Shown here piece after piece: positions 51,690-59,825 of a DNA stretch of 64,000 nt. Source of the stretch: Pseudomonas leptonychotis (GTDB lineage: Bacteria > Pseudomonadota > Gammaproteobacteria > Pseudomonadales > Pseudomonadaceae); contig NZ_RFLV01000003.1 in the NCBI RefSeq assembly GCF_004920405.1, forward strand, positions 62,001-126,000. The letters are read 5' to 3'. The translations under genes and the position numbers were made by a program. Position 1 is the stretch's first letter. Each line of letters starts with the position of its first letter. The notes under the pieces are model-generated. The model was given only the letters and a program-made list of their open reading frames with translations. It was not told where the DNA came from and did not search any database.

Positions 51690-53141
51690 ATGACCGTTCG
51701 CCGCACCAAAATCGTCGCCACCCTCGGCCCTTCCAGCAACAGCCCCGAAGTGCTTGAACAGCTGATCATCGCGGGCCTCGATGTCGCCCGCCTGAACTTC
51801 TCCCACGGCTCGCCTGATGAGCACAAAGCCCGCGCTAAGCTGGTGCGCGAGCTGGCGGCCAAGCATGGCCGTCACGTTGCCCTACTCGGCGACCTGCAAG
51901 GCCCGAAAATCCGCATCGCCAAATTCGCCGACAAGCGTATTGAGCTCAAAGTAGGCGATCGCTTCACCTTCTCCACCAGCCACCCGCTGACCGCCGGCAC
52001 CCAGGAAATTGTCGGTATCGACTACCCGGACCTGGTCAAGGACTGCGGTGTCGGCGACGAGTTGCTGCTCGACGATGGCCGTGTGGTGATGCGCGTAACC
52101 AGCGCCACGGCTGATGCCCTGCACTGCGACGTGATCATCGGCGGCCCGCTGTCCGACCATAAAGGCATCAACCGCCGCGGCGGCGGTCTGACTGCGCCAG
52201 CGCTGACCGAGAAAGACAAAGCCGACATCAAACTCGCGGCCGAAATGCAGCTGGATTACCTAGCCGTGTCTTTCCCGCGCGATGCCGACGACATGCACTA
52301 CGCGCGCAAGCTGCGTGATGAAGCCGGCGGCACCGCCTGGCTAGTGGCCAAGATCGAACGTGCCGAAGCCGTGGCCGATGACGAAACACTCGACGGCCTG
52401 ATCCGTGCCAGCGATGCGGTGATGGTGGCTCGCGGCGACCTTGGTGTGGAAATCGGCGACGCCGAGCTGTGCGGCATCCAGAAGAAAATCATTCTGCATG
52501 CGCGCCGTCATAACAAGGCTGTGATCACGGCCACACAGATGATGGAGTCGATGATCCAGAACCCGATGCCGACCCGCGCCGAGGTTTCGGATGTGGCCAA
52601 CGCCGTGCTCGATTACACCGATGCGGTGATGCTCTCGGCGGAAAGTGCCGCGGGCGCCTACCCACTGGAAGCGGTGCAAGCCATGGCGCGCATTTGCCTG
52701 GGCGCGGAAAAGCATCCCACCAGCAAGAAATCCAGCCACCGCATCGGCACCGAGTTCGAGCGCTGCGACGAAAGCATCGCCCTGGCGGCGATGTACACGG
52801 CTAACCACTTCCCTGGCGTGAAAGCGATTATCGCCCTGACCGAAAGTGGCTACACCCCACTGATCATGTCGCGCATCCGCTCTTCGGTGCCGATCTTCGC
52901 CTTCTCGCCGCACCGCGAAACCCAGGCCCGTGCGGCCATGTTCCGTGGCGTCTACACCGTGCCCTTCGACCCCGCCGCCCTGCAACCGGCGGAAGTCAGC
53001 CAGGCCGCAGTGGACGAGCTGCTTAAGCGCGGCGTAGTGCAGGCCGGCGACTGGGTGATCCTGACCAAGGGCGACAGCTACCACACCATCGGCGGCACCA
53101 ACACCATGAAGCTGCTGCATGTCGGTGAAGCACTGGTGTAA
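51690..53141 (+). CDS. pyk: Pyruvate kinase
   Basis: 483 residues from ATG 51690 (MTVRRTKIVATLGPSSNS), with CAGGAG 9 bases upstream. It converts phosphoenolpyruvate and ADP to pyruvate and ATP. Landmarks: ARLNFSHGSPDEH, DLQGPKIRI, the active site AKIERAEAVAD with GDLGVEIG, and the MMESMIQNPMPTRAEVSDVANAV loop. The C-terminal allosteric domain is complete. It is the PykA-type enzyme that in P. aeruginosa also neighbours the enoyl-CoA hydratase, reductase, SadC and fumarase genes found here next. Confidence 0.97.
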   Translation: MTVRRTKIVATLGPSSNSPEVLEQLIIAGLDVARLNFSHGSPDEHKARAKLVRELAAKHGRHVALLGDLQGPKIRIAKFADKRIELKVGDRFTFSTSHPLTAGTQEIVGIDYPDLVKDCGVGDELLLDDGRVVMRVTSATADALHCDVIIGGPLSDHKGINRRGGGLTAPALTEKDKADIKLAAEMQLDYLAVSFPRDADDMHYARKLRDEAGGTAWLVAKIERAEAVADDETLDGLIRASDAVMVARGDLGVEIGDAELCGIQKKIILHARRHNKAVITATQMMESMIQNPMPTRAEVSDVANAVLDYTDAVMLSAESAAGAYPLEAVQAMARICLGAEKHPTSKKSSHRIGTEFERCDESIALAAMYTANHFPGVKAIIALTESGYTPLIMSRIRSSVPIFAFSPHRETQARAAMFRGVYTVPFDPAALQPAEVSQAAVDELLKRGVVQAGDWVILTKGDSYHTIGGTNTMKLLHVGEALV

Positions 53142-53158
53142 CTGCTTCGCTGCAACGC

Positions 53159-53188
53159 AAAAGGCCGCTCATTCGAGCGGCCTTTTTG
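53159..53188. terminator. Terminator after pyk
   Basis: AAAAGGCCGCTC-ATTC-GAGCGGCCTTTT with a T-run; convergent with the enoyl-CoA hydratase gene. Confidence 0.92.
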
Positions 53189-53202
53189 TTCGCCTTAAGG
53201 TC

Positions 53203-53979
53203 TCAGGCAAACTTGCTGAAATCCGGCGTGCGCCGCTGCATAAAGGCCGTCAAGGCCTCGATAGCTTCCGGCGAGCGCAAACGCTGGCCGAACAGCGCGC
53301 CCTCTTCCTCAATGACCCGGCGCAGCTGCTCGCGATCCGGCGCGCGCATCAGCCGCTTGCTGTCCGCTACGGCTGCCGGTGCCAGTTGCTGAAAGCGCAG
53401 GGCCATTTGCCGGGCCTTGCCCAGAGTTGCCGCTCCGTTATCCAACGCCTGATTGGCAATGCCCCAAGCTGCAGCCTGTTCGCCAGTAAAGCTCTGCCCG
53501 AGTAGGAGCAATTCGGCAGCGCGAGCGTGGCCTAGAAGGCGCGGCAGGATCAGGCTGGAACCGTATTCAGGGCACAGGCCAAGGTTGACGAAGGGCATCT
53601 TCAACGTGGCCTCGCGGCTGACGTACACCAGGTCGCAGTGCAGCAACAGCGTTGTGCCGATGCCCACGGCCGGGCCGTTGACGGCAGCCACCACCGGTTT
53701 ACTGAACTCAAACAGCGCCTGCATAAACTGGAACACTTCGCTGTTCAGCCCGGTCGGTGGCGCCTTGATAAAGTCTGCAACATCGTTGCCGCTGGTAAAG
53801 CAGCTCTCGCCACCGGTGATCAGCACGGCGCGCACGTTTTTATCCTGATCGGCCTGCACCAGCACTTCGGCCATGCCGCTGTACATGGCGCGGGTCAGGG
53901 CATTCTTCTTATCGGGGCGGTGCATGCGCAGGGTCAGCAACCCTTGCTCACGCTCAACCAGCAGGTGCTCGCTCATCAT
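53203..53979 (-). CDS. Enoyl-CoA hydratase/isomerase family protein
   Basis: 258 residues of the crotonase superfamily. LRMHRPDKKNALTRAMYSGMAEVL leads to the oxyanion-hole segment (GGESCFTSGNDVADF), where usual hydratases have CAGADI, and then VAAVNGPAVGIGTTLLLHCDLVYVS. NLGLCPEYGSSLILPRLLG follows, where the second catalytic Glu would lie at the PEYGSS position; the first Glu of bona fide hydratases is not obvious, so the activity may be isomerase-like. The start is ATG 53979 or 53976, after GAGGA. It overlaps nothing and is 44 bases downstream of the reductase gene. Confidence 0.92.
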   Translation of the reverse strand: MMSEHLLVEREQGLLTLRMHRPDKKNALTRAMYSGMAEVLVQADQDKNVRAVLITGGESCFTSGNDVADFIKAPPTGLNSEVFQFMQALFEFSKPVVAAVNGPAVGIGTTLLLHCDLVYVSREATLKMPFVNLGLCPEYGSSLILPRLLGHARAAELLLLGQSFTGEQAAAWGIANQALDNGAATLGKARQMALRFQQLAPAAVADSKRLMRAPDREQLRRVIEEEGALFGQRLRSPEAIEALTAFMQRRTPDFSKFA

Positions 53980-54022
53980 TGTTCCTCACGGCAGGCCACC
54001 CGCGAGCTGAAAACCTGAATGG

Positions 54023-54964
54023 CTAGCGCGCGTGGGGCAAAAAGACGTCAGCGAAAACCTGGCTACGCGGTAAGCCCGCCAGATACAGGCGGCGCGCAAA
54101 GGTTTCAACGCTGTCGGGGTGGCCGCAGAGTAAGGCGATGGTTTGTCGTGAAACAAGGCGCAGTTCGGCCAAAGCAGCCGGCAACTCGGCCGACACAACT
54201 TGTGCGACCTGCACCTGAGGATGGCTGGCCGCGAGCGCCTGCAAGGGCTGCGCAAGGTAATGCGCGGACTGGTCATGCGCCAGATGAATAACCCGGATAG
54301 CGCCCTGATGTTGCTGGCTTAGCGCCTCGCGCAACAGCCCATACAGCGGCGCCAGCCCGGTACCGGATGCCATCAGCAACAGCGGTCGAGCTTGCCACTC
54401 AGGGTCATAATGCAGGGCTGCGCCGCGCAGTTCACCCAAGCGCAGATTATCGCCGGGCTGCAAAGCCCGTGCTGCGCTGGCAAAGGCACCCAGGTGGCGG
54501 CAATCGATATGAAATTCCAGCCAGGGATCTTCGCCGGGTAGGCTGGCCAGCGAATAGGGCCGGGCAATGCCCTCCTCACTCCAGAGCTGCACATGCTGCC
54601 CGGCCCTGTAGCGTAATGGCCGTTGTGGGGTCAGGCGCAAGCACAGCACGTCGTGACTCAGCCAGTCGCAACTGAACACCGTAGCCGGCAGGCCATCGCG
54701 CCGCGGATCAAAAACCTCAATTTCAACATCACCCACCACCCGGCACTGGCACGCCAGTCGCCAACCTTGCTCACGCTGCGTCTGAGCAAGCGCCTCGGGC
54801 TTGGCATCGAGTAACTCACCGCGCACGCAGCGCACCAGGCAGGCATGGCAACTGCCGGCCCGGCAGCTGTAGGGCACAGCAATACCAGCCGCTAACAGGC
54901 TGTCTAAGAGGTTACTGGCAGAAGGGACTTCAAGACAGCGTTCAGCGGCCCGCAACTCAGGCAT
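54023..54964 (-). CDS. Ferredoxin/FAD-NAD reductase-like iron-sulfur protein
   Basis: 313 residues from ATG 54964, which overlaps the 3' end of the diguanylate cyclase gene by 8 bases. An N-terminal [2Fe-2S] plant-type ferredoxin domain (CRAGSCHACLVRC gives C-x4-C-x2-C; the fourth Cys is in WRLACQCRVVG) is followed by an FAD-binding barrel (ARPYSLASLPG, RxYS motif) and an NAD-binding domain (LLMASGTGLAPLYGLLREA; LLCGHPDSVE). This is the architecture of oxygenase reductases or CDP-6-deoxy-glucoseen reductase. No oxygenase partner is nearby; the natural electron acceptor is unknown. Confidence 0.92.
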   Translation of the reverse strand: MPELRAAERCLEVPSASNLLDSLLAAGIAVPYSCRAGSCHACLVRCVRGELLDAKPEALAQTQREQGWRLACQCRVVGDVEIEVFDPRRDGLPATVFSCDWLSHDVLCLRLTPQRPLRYRAGQHVQLWSEEGIARPYSLASLPGEDPWLEFHIDCRHLGAFASAARALQPGDNLRLGELRGAALHYDPEWQARPLLLMASGTGLAPLYGLLREALSQQHQGAIRVIHLAHDQSAHYLAQPLQALAASHPQVQVAQVVSAELPAALAELRLVSRQTIALLCGHPDSVETFARRLYLAGLPRSQVFADVFLPHAR

Positions 54965-56084
54965 CCACATCCTCCCAGGTCGCCGCGCAACGGTTACGTC
55001 CGTCACGCTTGGCCTGGTACAGCGCCTGATCGGCACGTTGCAGGGCTTCATCAAGGTCATCGTGCACCGTCAGCAAGGTCATGCCGATGGACACACTCAG
55101 GCTGGCCACTTTCACGCCCAGCGGTTCGGAGCGATTGAACGCCTCACGCAGACGCTCACAACAGGCCGAGAATTGATCAGCGTCGGTGTTGGGTAATAAC
55201 AATACAAATTCCTCACCGCCGTAGCGGGCCACCACATCACCATCGCGCAGACAGGCGCGGGCGACGGAGGCGAACGTTTGCAGAACCCGATCCCCAGCGG
55301 CATGGCCGTGGACATCGTTGATCCGTTTGAAATGATCCAGGTCGAGCAAGGCCAAGCCGTGCTGGCCCCCGCTGCGCAGCTCGGCCAGCGCGCGACTGGC
55401 CAAGCGCAAGAAGTTACGACGATTGCACAGACCGGTCAGTTCGTCCGTAGCCGCCAGGTCTTCCAGCTGGCGCATCATGCCACGCAGTGTGTCTTGATGC
55501 GCCTGCAAGGCAAAGCGGCGTTGGCGCATCCGCTGGCGCATGGCCTGCGCGTAGCTGGCAAACAGGCACAGCCATACCAGCACCATTGCCAACACGCACG
55601 TTTGCATCAACGCCACACGCGGTGCGCTGAGCTGCAGGGTATAGGCTTCATACAGGTTCAACCCGGCAAAGCCAAAAAAGGCAAACAGCGCGCAACGGGC
55701 GAACACCCTGGGCGGCAGTTGAAACACGCCGAACAGCAAAATAAGCAGGTAGATCACCAGCATGCTGCCGCGCCCTTCACTGAACAGCGACAACAACACA
55801 GTCAGCCAAGCCAAGGCCACCAGCACCTGGGGTTCAGTCAGGCTGGGATCGGCGGCACGCAGATTGAAACGCGATAGAAACAAGCCAAGAAACAACAGCT
55901 GGCTCAGAGCGGCCAAGGCCGTGATGGTCAGAGCCGTTAACGGAGAGGCGTGCAACAGCCCAGCAAATACAGCGATCCAGCACAACAGCCCGGTCAGTGC
56001 ATAGGTTGCCACTGCCATGCCGAAACGCTTCAGCAGCAGGCTTTGCAGAGATCGCTGGGTTACCCGCTGGCTACTTAGGCTCAT
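54957..56084 (-). CDS. sadC: SadC-like membrane diguanylate cyclase
   Basis: 375 residues from ATG 56084 (a longer start at 56114 is possible). An N-terminal block of about six membrane helices (residues ~20-185) is followed by a GGDEF domain with intact RYGGEEFVLLLPN active site and metal Asp in ALLDLDHFKRIND. No inhibitory RxxD site is visible directly before GGEEF. It synthesises c-di-GMP. Topology and neighbours (fumarase upstream, reductase and enoyl-CoA hydratase downstream) match P. aeruginosa sadC, which promotes surface attachment. Overlap with the reductase implies coupled translation. Confidence 0.9.
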   Translation of the reverse strand: MSLSSQRVTQRSLQSLLLKRFGMAVATYALTGLLCWIAVFAGLLHASPLTALTITALAALSQLLFLGLFLSRFNLRAADPSLTEPQVLVALAWLTVLLSLFSEGRGSMLVIYLLILLFGVFQLPPRVFARCALFAFFGFAGLNLYEAYTLQLSAPRVALMQTCVLAMVLVWLCLFASYAQAMRQRMRQRRFALQAHQDTLRGMMRQLEDLAATDELTGLCNRRNFLRLASRALAELRSGGQHGLALLDLDHFKRINDVHGHAAGDRVLQTFASVARACLRDGDVVARYGGEEFVLLLPNTDADQFSACCERLREAFNRSEPLGVKVASLSVSIGMTLLTVHDDLDEALQRADQALYQAKRDGRNRCAATWEDVDA

Positions 56085-56359
56085 GGGTTTATGGGCTCCA
56101 TCCCATGCTGGCATCTAGCCGCCACTCTACCCCTGTGCTCACAGAATGCCTAGGCCGCCGCCACGTCATTAGTCGGCTCAATTGACCGACCAACGACCAT
56201 GGTCGAGGCCTTAGCCGGTGTCCGCCGGGCAGCGTGCGCGGTATACTGCCGCGCCTTTTTATCTTGTGCATATGCCGCGATAAACCTGCGCCGGGCATGC
56301 CCCAGCGCTCTTCGACATTTCTGCCCTACTCCTACCCATAGAAAAAGGGAGCGCACCGC

Positions 56360-57883
56360 ATGACCGTGATCAAGCAAGACGACCTGATTCAGAGCGTCGC
56401 CGACGCCCTGCAGTTCATCTCCTACTACCACCCCGTGGATTTCATCCAGGCCATGCATGAGGCCTACCTGAAAGAAGAATCCCCGGCGGCGCGCGACGCC
56501 ATGGCGCAAATCCTGATCAACTCGCGCATGTGTGCCACCGGCCACCGGCCGATCTGCCAGGACACTGGCATCGTCACCGTGTTTATCAAGGTGGGGATGG
56601 ATGTGCGCTGGGACGGCGCGACCATGAGCGTCGATGACATGATCAACGAAGGCGTACGCCGCGCTTACAACTTGCCGGAAAACGTCCTGCGCGCCTCGAT
56701 CCTGGCCGACCCAGCTGGCGCACGTAAGAACACCAAAGACAACACCCCAGCTGTGATCCATTACTCCGTGGTGCCCGGTGACACGTTGTCGGTAGACGTC
56801 GCGGCCAAAGGCGGCGGTTCCGAGAACAAGTCGAAGATGGCCATGCTCAACCCGTCCGACTCGATCGTCGACTGGGTGCTCAAGACCGTGCCAGAAATGG
56901 GCGCTGGCTGGTGCCCGCCTGGCATGCTCGGCATCGGTATCGGCGGTACAGCCGAGAAAGCGGCGGTCATGGCCAAAGAAGTGCTGATGGAACACATCGA
57001 CATCCACGAACTGCAAGCACGTGGCCCTTCGAACAGAATCGAGGAAATCCGCCTCGAACTGTTCGAGAAGGTTAACCAGTTGGGAATTGGTGCCCAGGGC
57101 CTGGGCGGCCTGACCACCGTGCTCGACGTCAAGATCATGGATTACCCGACCCACGCCGCCAGCTTGCCGGTGTGCATGATCCCCAACTGCGCCGCCACCC
57201 GTCACGCCCACTTCGTGCTCGACGGCTCCGGCCCGGCCGAACTGGAAGCGCCGGACCTGTCCGCTTACCCGGAAATCGTCTGGGAAGCCGGCCCGAGTGC
57301 GCGCCGCGTTAACCTCGACACCCTCACCCCGGAAGACGTGCAGAGCTGGAAGCCGGGCGAGACCGTGTTGCTCAACGGCAAGATGCTCACCGGCCGCGAC
57401 GCCGCGCACAAGCGCATGGTCGAGATGCTCAATAAGGGCGAGCAACTGCCGGTCGACCTCAAAGGTCGCTTCATCTATTACGTCGGCCCGGTCGACCCGG
57501 TCGGTGATGAAGTGGTTGGCCCTGCAGGTCCGACCACCGCTACGCGGATGGACAAGTTCACTCGGCAGATTCTGGAAAGCACCGGTTTGCTCGGTATGAT
57601 CGGTAAATCCGAGCGCGGCCCGATTGCTATCGAAGCGATCAAGGATCACAAGGCCGTGTACTTGATGGCCGTTGGCGGCGCCGCTTATCTGGTGTCACAA
57701 GCGATCAAAAAATCCACCGTGCTGGCCTTCCCAGAAATGGGTATGGAAGCGATCTACGAGTTCGAAGTGAAAGACATGCCGGTTACTGTGGCGGTCGACA
57801 CCAAGGGCGAGTCGGTGCACATCACCGGCCCGGCGATCTGGAACAAGAAGATCCACGACAGCCTGGCGGTCGAGATTAAGTAA
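56360..57883 (+). CDS. fumA: Class I fumarate hydratase (iron-sulfur)
   Basis: 507 residues. It converts fumarate to malate using an oxygen-sensitive [4Fe-4S] cluster. The N-terminal alpha domain has CATGHRPICQDTGIVTVF with the first cluster Cys; GGGSENKSKMAMLNPSDS and VCMIPNCAATRHAHF carry further ligands and substrate residues. The C-terminal beta domain has AHKRMVEM and GPTTATRMDKF. The start follows AAAGGGAG. A TATACT (-10) lies at ~56241. Convergent on nothing; ended by a terminator at 57901. Confidence 0.96.
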   Translation: MTVIKQDDLIQSVADALQFISYYHPVDFIQAMHEAYLKEESPAARDAMAQILINSRMCATGHRPICQDTGIVTVFIKVGMDVRWDGATMSVDDMINEGVRRAYNLPENVLRASILADPAGARKNTKDNTPAVIHYSVVPGDTLSVDVAAKGGGSENKSKMAMLNPSDSIVDWVLKTVPEMGAGWCPPGMLGIGIGGTAEKAAVMAKEVLMEHIDIHELQARGPSNRIEEIRLELFEKVNQLGIGAQGLGGLTTVLDVKIMDYPTHAASLPVCMIPNCAATRHAHFVLDGSGPAELEAPDLSAYPEIVWEAGPSARRVNLDTLTPEDVQSWKPGETVLLNGKMLTGRDAAHKRMVEMLNKGEQLPVDLKGRFIYYVGPVDPVGDEVVGPAGPTTATRMDKFTRQILESTGLLGMIGKSERGPIAIEAIKDHKAVYLMAVGGAAYLVSQAIKKSTVLAFPEMGMEAIYEFEVKDMPVTVAVDTKGESVHITGPAIWNKKIHDSLAVEIK

Positions 57884-57900
57884 ACGTTGTAGCGTTACCA

Positions 57901-57933
57901 CAAACCCGGCCGAGTGCCGGGTTTGTTGTTTTT
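57901..57933. terminator. Terminator after the fumarase gene
   Basis: CAAACCCGGC-CGAGT-GCCGGGTTTG followed by TTGTTTTTG; convergent with the small lipoprotein gene. Confidence 0.88.
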
Positions 57934-57939
57934 GCAGCC

Positions 57940-58284
57940 TTATCTGCGCCGCAATGCCTGGGCCATCGCCTGGTCAACATGCGTGCGCCACTCACGGTCG
58001 CGGTCGCGCCAGCCATCATCCTGCCACTCACGCTCGAACTCGCTGCTCTGCCGCGCCTGGCACTGGCGAAAACCATCGTCCCAGCCCTGGGCATATAAGG
58101 GCGCTACCAGGTAGCGCGGCACGTCTTTGCGAAAGCCATCGAGGGCGCCAGCAGCCTGTCGGCCACTGCTACAACCGGCCTCAAAACCGTCGACAAATGC
58201 TGGCGGATAACCCTCGGCCTGCAACAACTCACGGGTACTTTGGCAGCCGCTCAGCAGCAATGCGATGCAGATAAACGCAGCCAT
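57940..58284 (-). CDS. Small lipoprotein
   Basis: 114 residues from ATG 58284 (MAAFICIALLLSGC, lipobox LLSGC). A GTG at 58350 overlapping the tpbA-like stop (GTGA) would give a 22-residue longer n-region and direct translational coupling; neither start has a good Shine-Dalgarno. The mature domain has paired Cys (EAGCSSGRQAAG; FRQCQARQ) and a basic, Trp-rich helical end (EREWQDDGWRDRDREWRTHVDQ). Family not recognised. Last gene of the LTA-synthase/PAP2/TpbA-like operon. Confidence 0.75.
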   Translation of the reverse strand: MAAFICIALLLSGCQSTRELLQAEGYPPAFVDGFEAGCSSGRQAAGALDGFRKDVPRYLVAPLYAQGWDDGFRQCQARQSSEFEREWQDDGWRDRDREWRTHVDQAMAQALRRR

Positions 58285-58346
58285 CAACCGACCACCGGAA
58301 TACGCGCGACTTATGCCAGCAGCCAAGACCGATAGAGCCACCTTGA

Positions 58347-59027
58347 TCACCCGTTGAACGCCTTATCAAACCAGTTTGTGACCGTACACAACGCCCAGGG
58401 CGTGGTACTGCATGTGCCGCTGGCCAAGGCCACTTGTAGTTTCTGAATATCAACCTCGCGCAGATAGCGCTCGGCGTCTCCCATGCGGTCTTCACCACCA
58501 AAGCCGCCACCGCGCATCTCGGCCAACGCCTGCTGCTTACTCCAGCCTTGGTAGACCACGCGATACATTGCGGCAATCAAGCCGGTGCGGTTCTGTCCGT
58601 GCTTGCAGTGAATCAACACCGGCCCACGGGCTTGGGCCTGGCGAATGCTGCGCAAGACCTCTAGTACATCCGCGTCATCAATCCGGTCGGTGCGCAAAGG
58701 CAGTTGCACCTGGTGTATCTGCGGGTCATGCAACCAGCTGCCATCACCGCGCTGATAAAAATTGATCACCGTGGCAATGCCCAGGGATTTCAGCAGCGGC
58801 TGCGCTGAAGCCTGCGGCAGCGCGCTGCGATACAAGTCAGGCTGCATGCCATAGAGATTGAAGCTCTTATCAATCGGCTGCGCCCAGCTCAGTGGTCGCA
58901 CCGGGTTACTCGACAGCCACTGCGCCGGCAACGCACTCCAGGCCAGGCTGCTTGGCAGCGCCACTAACGCCAGGGTAAAGAGCAATGCGGCAAAACCAAG
59001 ACGGCATACATAGATAAAAGTTGGCAT
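58347..59027 (-). CDS. tpbA: TpbA-like periplasmic dual-specificity phosphatase
   Basis: 226 residues with a signal peptide (LGFAALLFTLALVALPSSLAW). The phosphatase signature is VLIHCKHGQNRTGL (H-C-x5-R-T/S), with the general-acid loop in RTDRIDD. IDKSFNLYGMQPDLYRSALPQ and MYRVVYQGWSKQQALAEM closely resemble P. aeruginosa TpbA as I remember it. That enzyme dephosphorylates TpbB in the periplasm and so lowers c-di-GMP. Here it sits downstream of a PAP2 gene (stop and start 4 bases apart), and its target is unknown. Confidence 0.88.
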   Translation of the reverse strand: MPTFIYVCRLGFAALLFTLALVALPSSLAWSALPAQWLSSNPVRPLSWAQPIDKSFNLYGMQPDLYRSALPQASAQPLLKSLGIATVINFYQRGDGSWLHDPQIHQVQLPLRTDRIDDADVLEVLRSIRQAQARGPVLIHCKHGQNRTGLIAAMYRVVYQGWSKQQALAEMRGGGFGGEDRMGDAERYLREVDIQKLQVALASGTCSTTPWALCTVTNWFDKAFNG

Positions 59028-59030
59028 CCG

Positions 59031-59774
59031 TTAGCCCTCTAGTAATTCAAGCTGCAGTTTTGCGACACGTTGCGGTAACGGGGCGCGATAGAGTATCCAG
59101 CGATAGCAGAGCAGGCAGATCAGCCAGTCGAAGAGCAGCGTCCACAAGTTGTGTGACAAAAAGTGCGCGCCTTGCATCATCCGTCCGAGCGAAAACACTG
59201 CGCCCAGCCCTAACGCAAAAACCAAAGCGAGGCGCGCACGACGCGGGCGCTTATCACGCAACAGAAAAAACAGCGCCAGCAGGGAAAACCCCGATGAGGC
59301 ATGCCCGCCCGGCCAGCAACGACCCGGCTTTTCAGTCACGGCGCGCTCGCTGAGCAATGGGGTAAAGGTCTCCGTGCCACCAAATTCACTTAAGCTCCAA
59401 GGGCAATGCACACCGGTGAGGGCCTTCAAGGGCGTGACGATGCTGGTCGACAGTCCCAGCGCCAGCACCAGAAACCCCAATGGTCGTCGCCATTGCCTAA
59501 GCCGGGTCGGCAGCAGACTGATGACCAAGCCAATAATCGCCAGCACGCCAAACACGATGACCAGCTGCTTGGCTCGGTCATGCAGGATGTCTTCCAGCCA
59601 CACATGGCGCTTGCCGATAAAACCGAGGCCTGGCTGATAGAACAGATGCTCGATGGCGAAATCCAGGCCACTGGGATCAAACAGCAACAGCAAGACCATC
59701 AGCGCCACAGGGATACCCAAGCCCAGACGGAAATCAAAATAACGTGAGAACTCGGTAGACCGATTGGCCTGCAT
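59031..59774 (-). CDS. PAP2 family membrane phosphatase (variant signature)
   Basis: 247 residues with about six membrane helices. The three PAP2 blocks are recognisable but changed: K-x6-CPW instead of K-x6-RP (KALTGVHCPW), PGGHASSG instead of PSGH, and GRMMQGAHFLSHN instead of SRx5Hx3D. The His residues expected to act as nucleophile and acid are in place. Such PAP2 variants are common in pseudomonads and probably act on lipid phosphates in the outer leaflet of the inner membrane. It lies between the LTA-synthase-like gene and the TpbA-like gene. Confidence 0.88.
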   Translation of the reverse strand: MQANRSTEFSRYFDFRLGLGIPVALMVLLLLFDPSGLDFAIEHLFYQPGLGFIGKRHVWLEDILHDRAKQLVIVFGVLAIIGLVISLLPTRLRQWRRPLGFLVLALGLSTSIVTPLKALTGVHCPWSLSEFGGTETFTPLLSERAVTEKPGRCWPGGHASSGFSLLALFFLLRDKRPRRARLALVFALGLGAVFSLGRMMQGAHFLSHNLWTLLFDWLICLLCYRWILYRAPLPQRVAKLQLELLEG

Positions 59775-59825
59775 AACGGTGCTCCAGCTCAGGCACTGCC
59801 GAGCAGTGCCTGCAAAAATTGAGGG

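Noticed and set aside
56150..57649. 499-codon minus-strand frame opposite the fumarase gene
   Set aside because: Shadow of a highly expressed gene, lacking motifs, and inconsistent with a start site.
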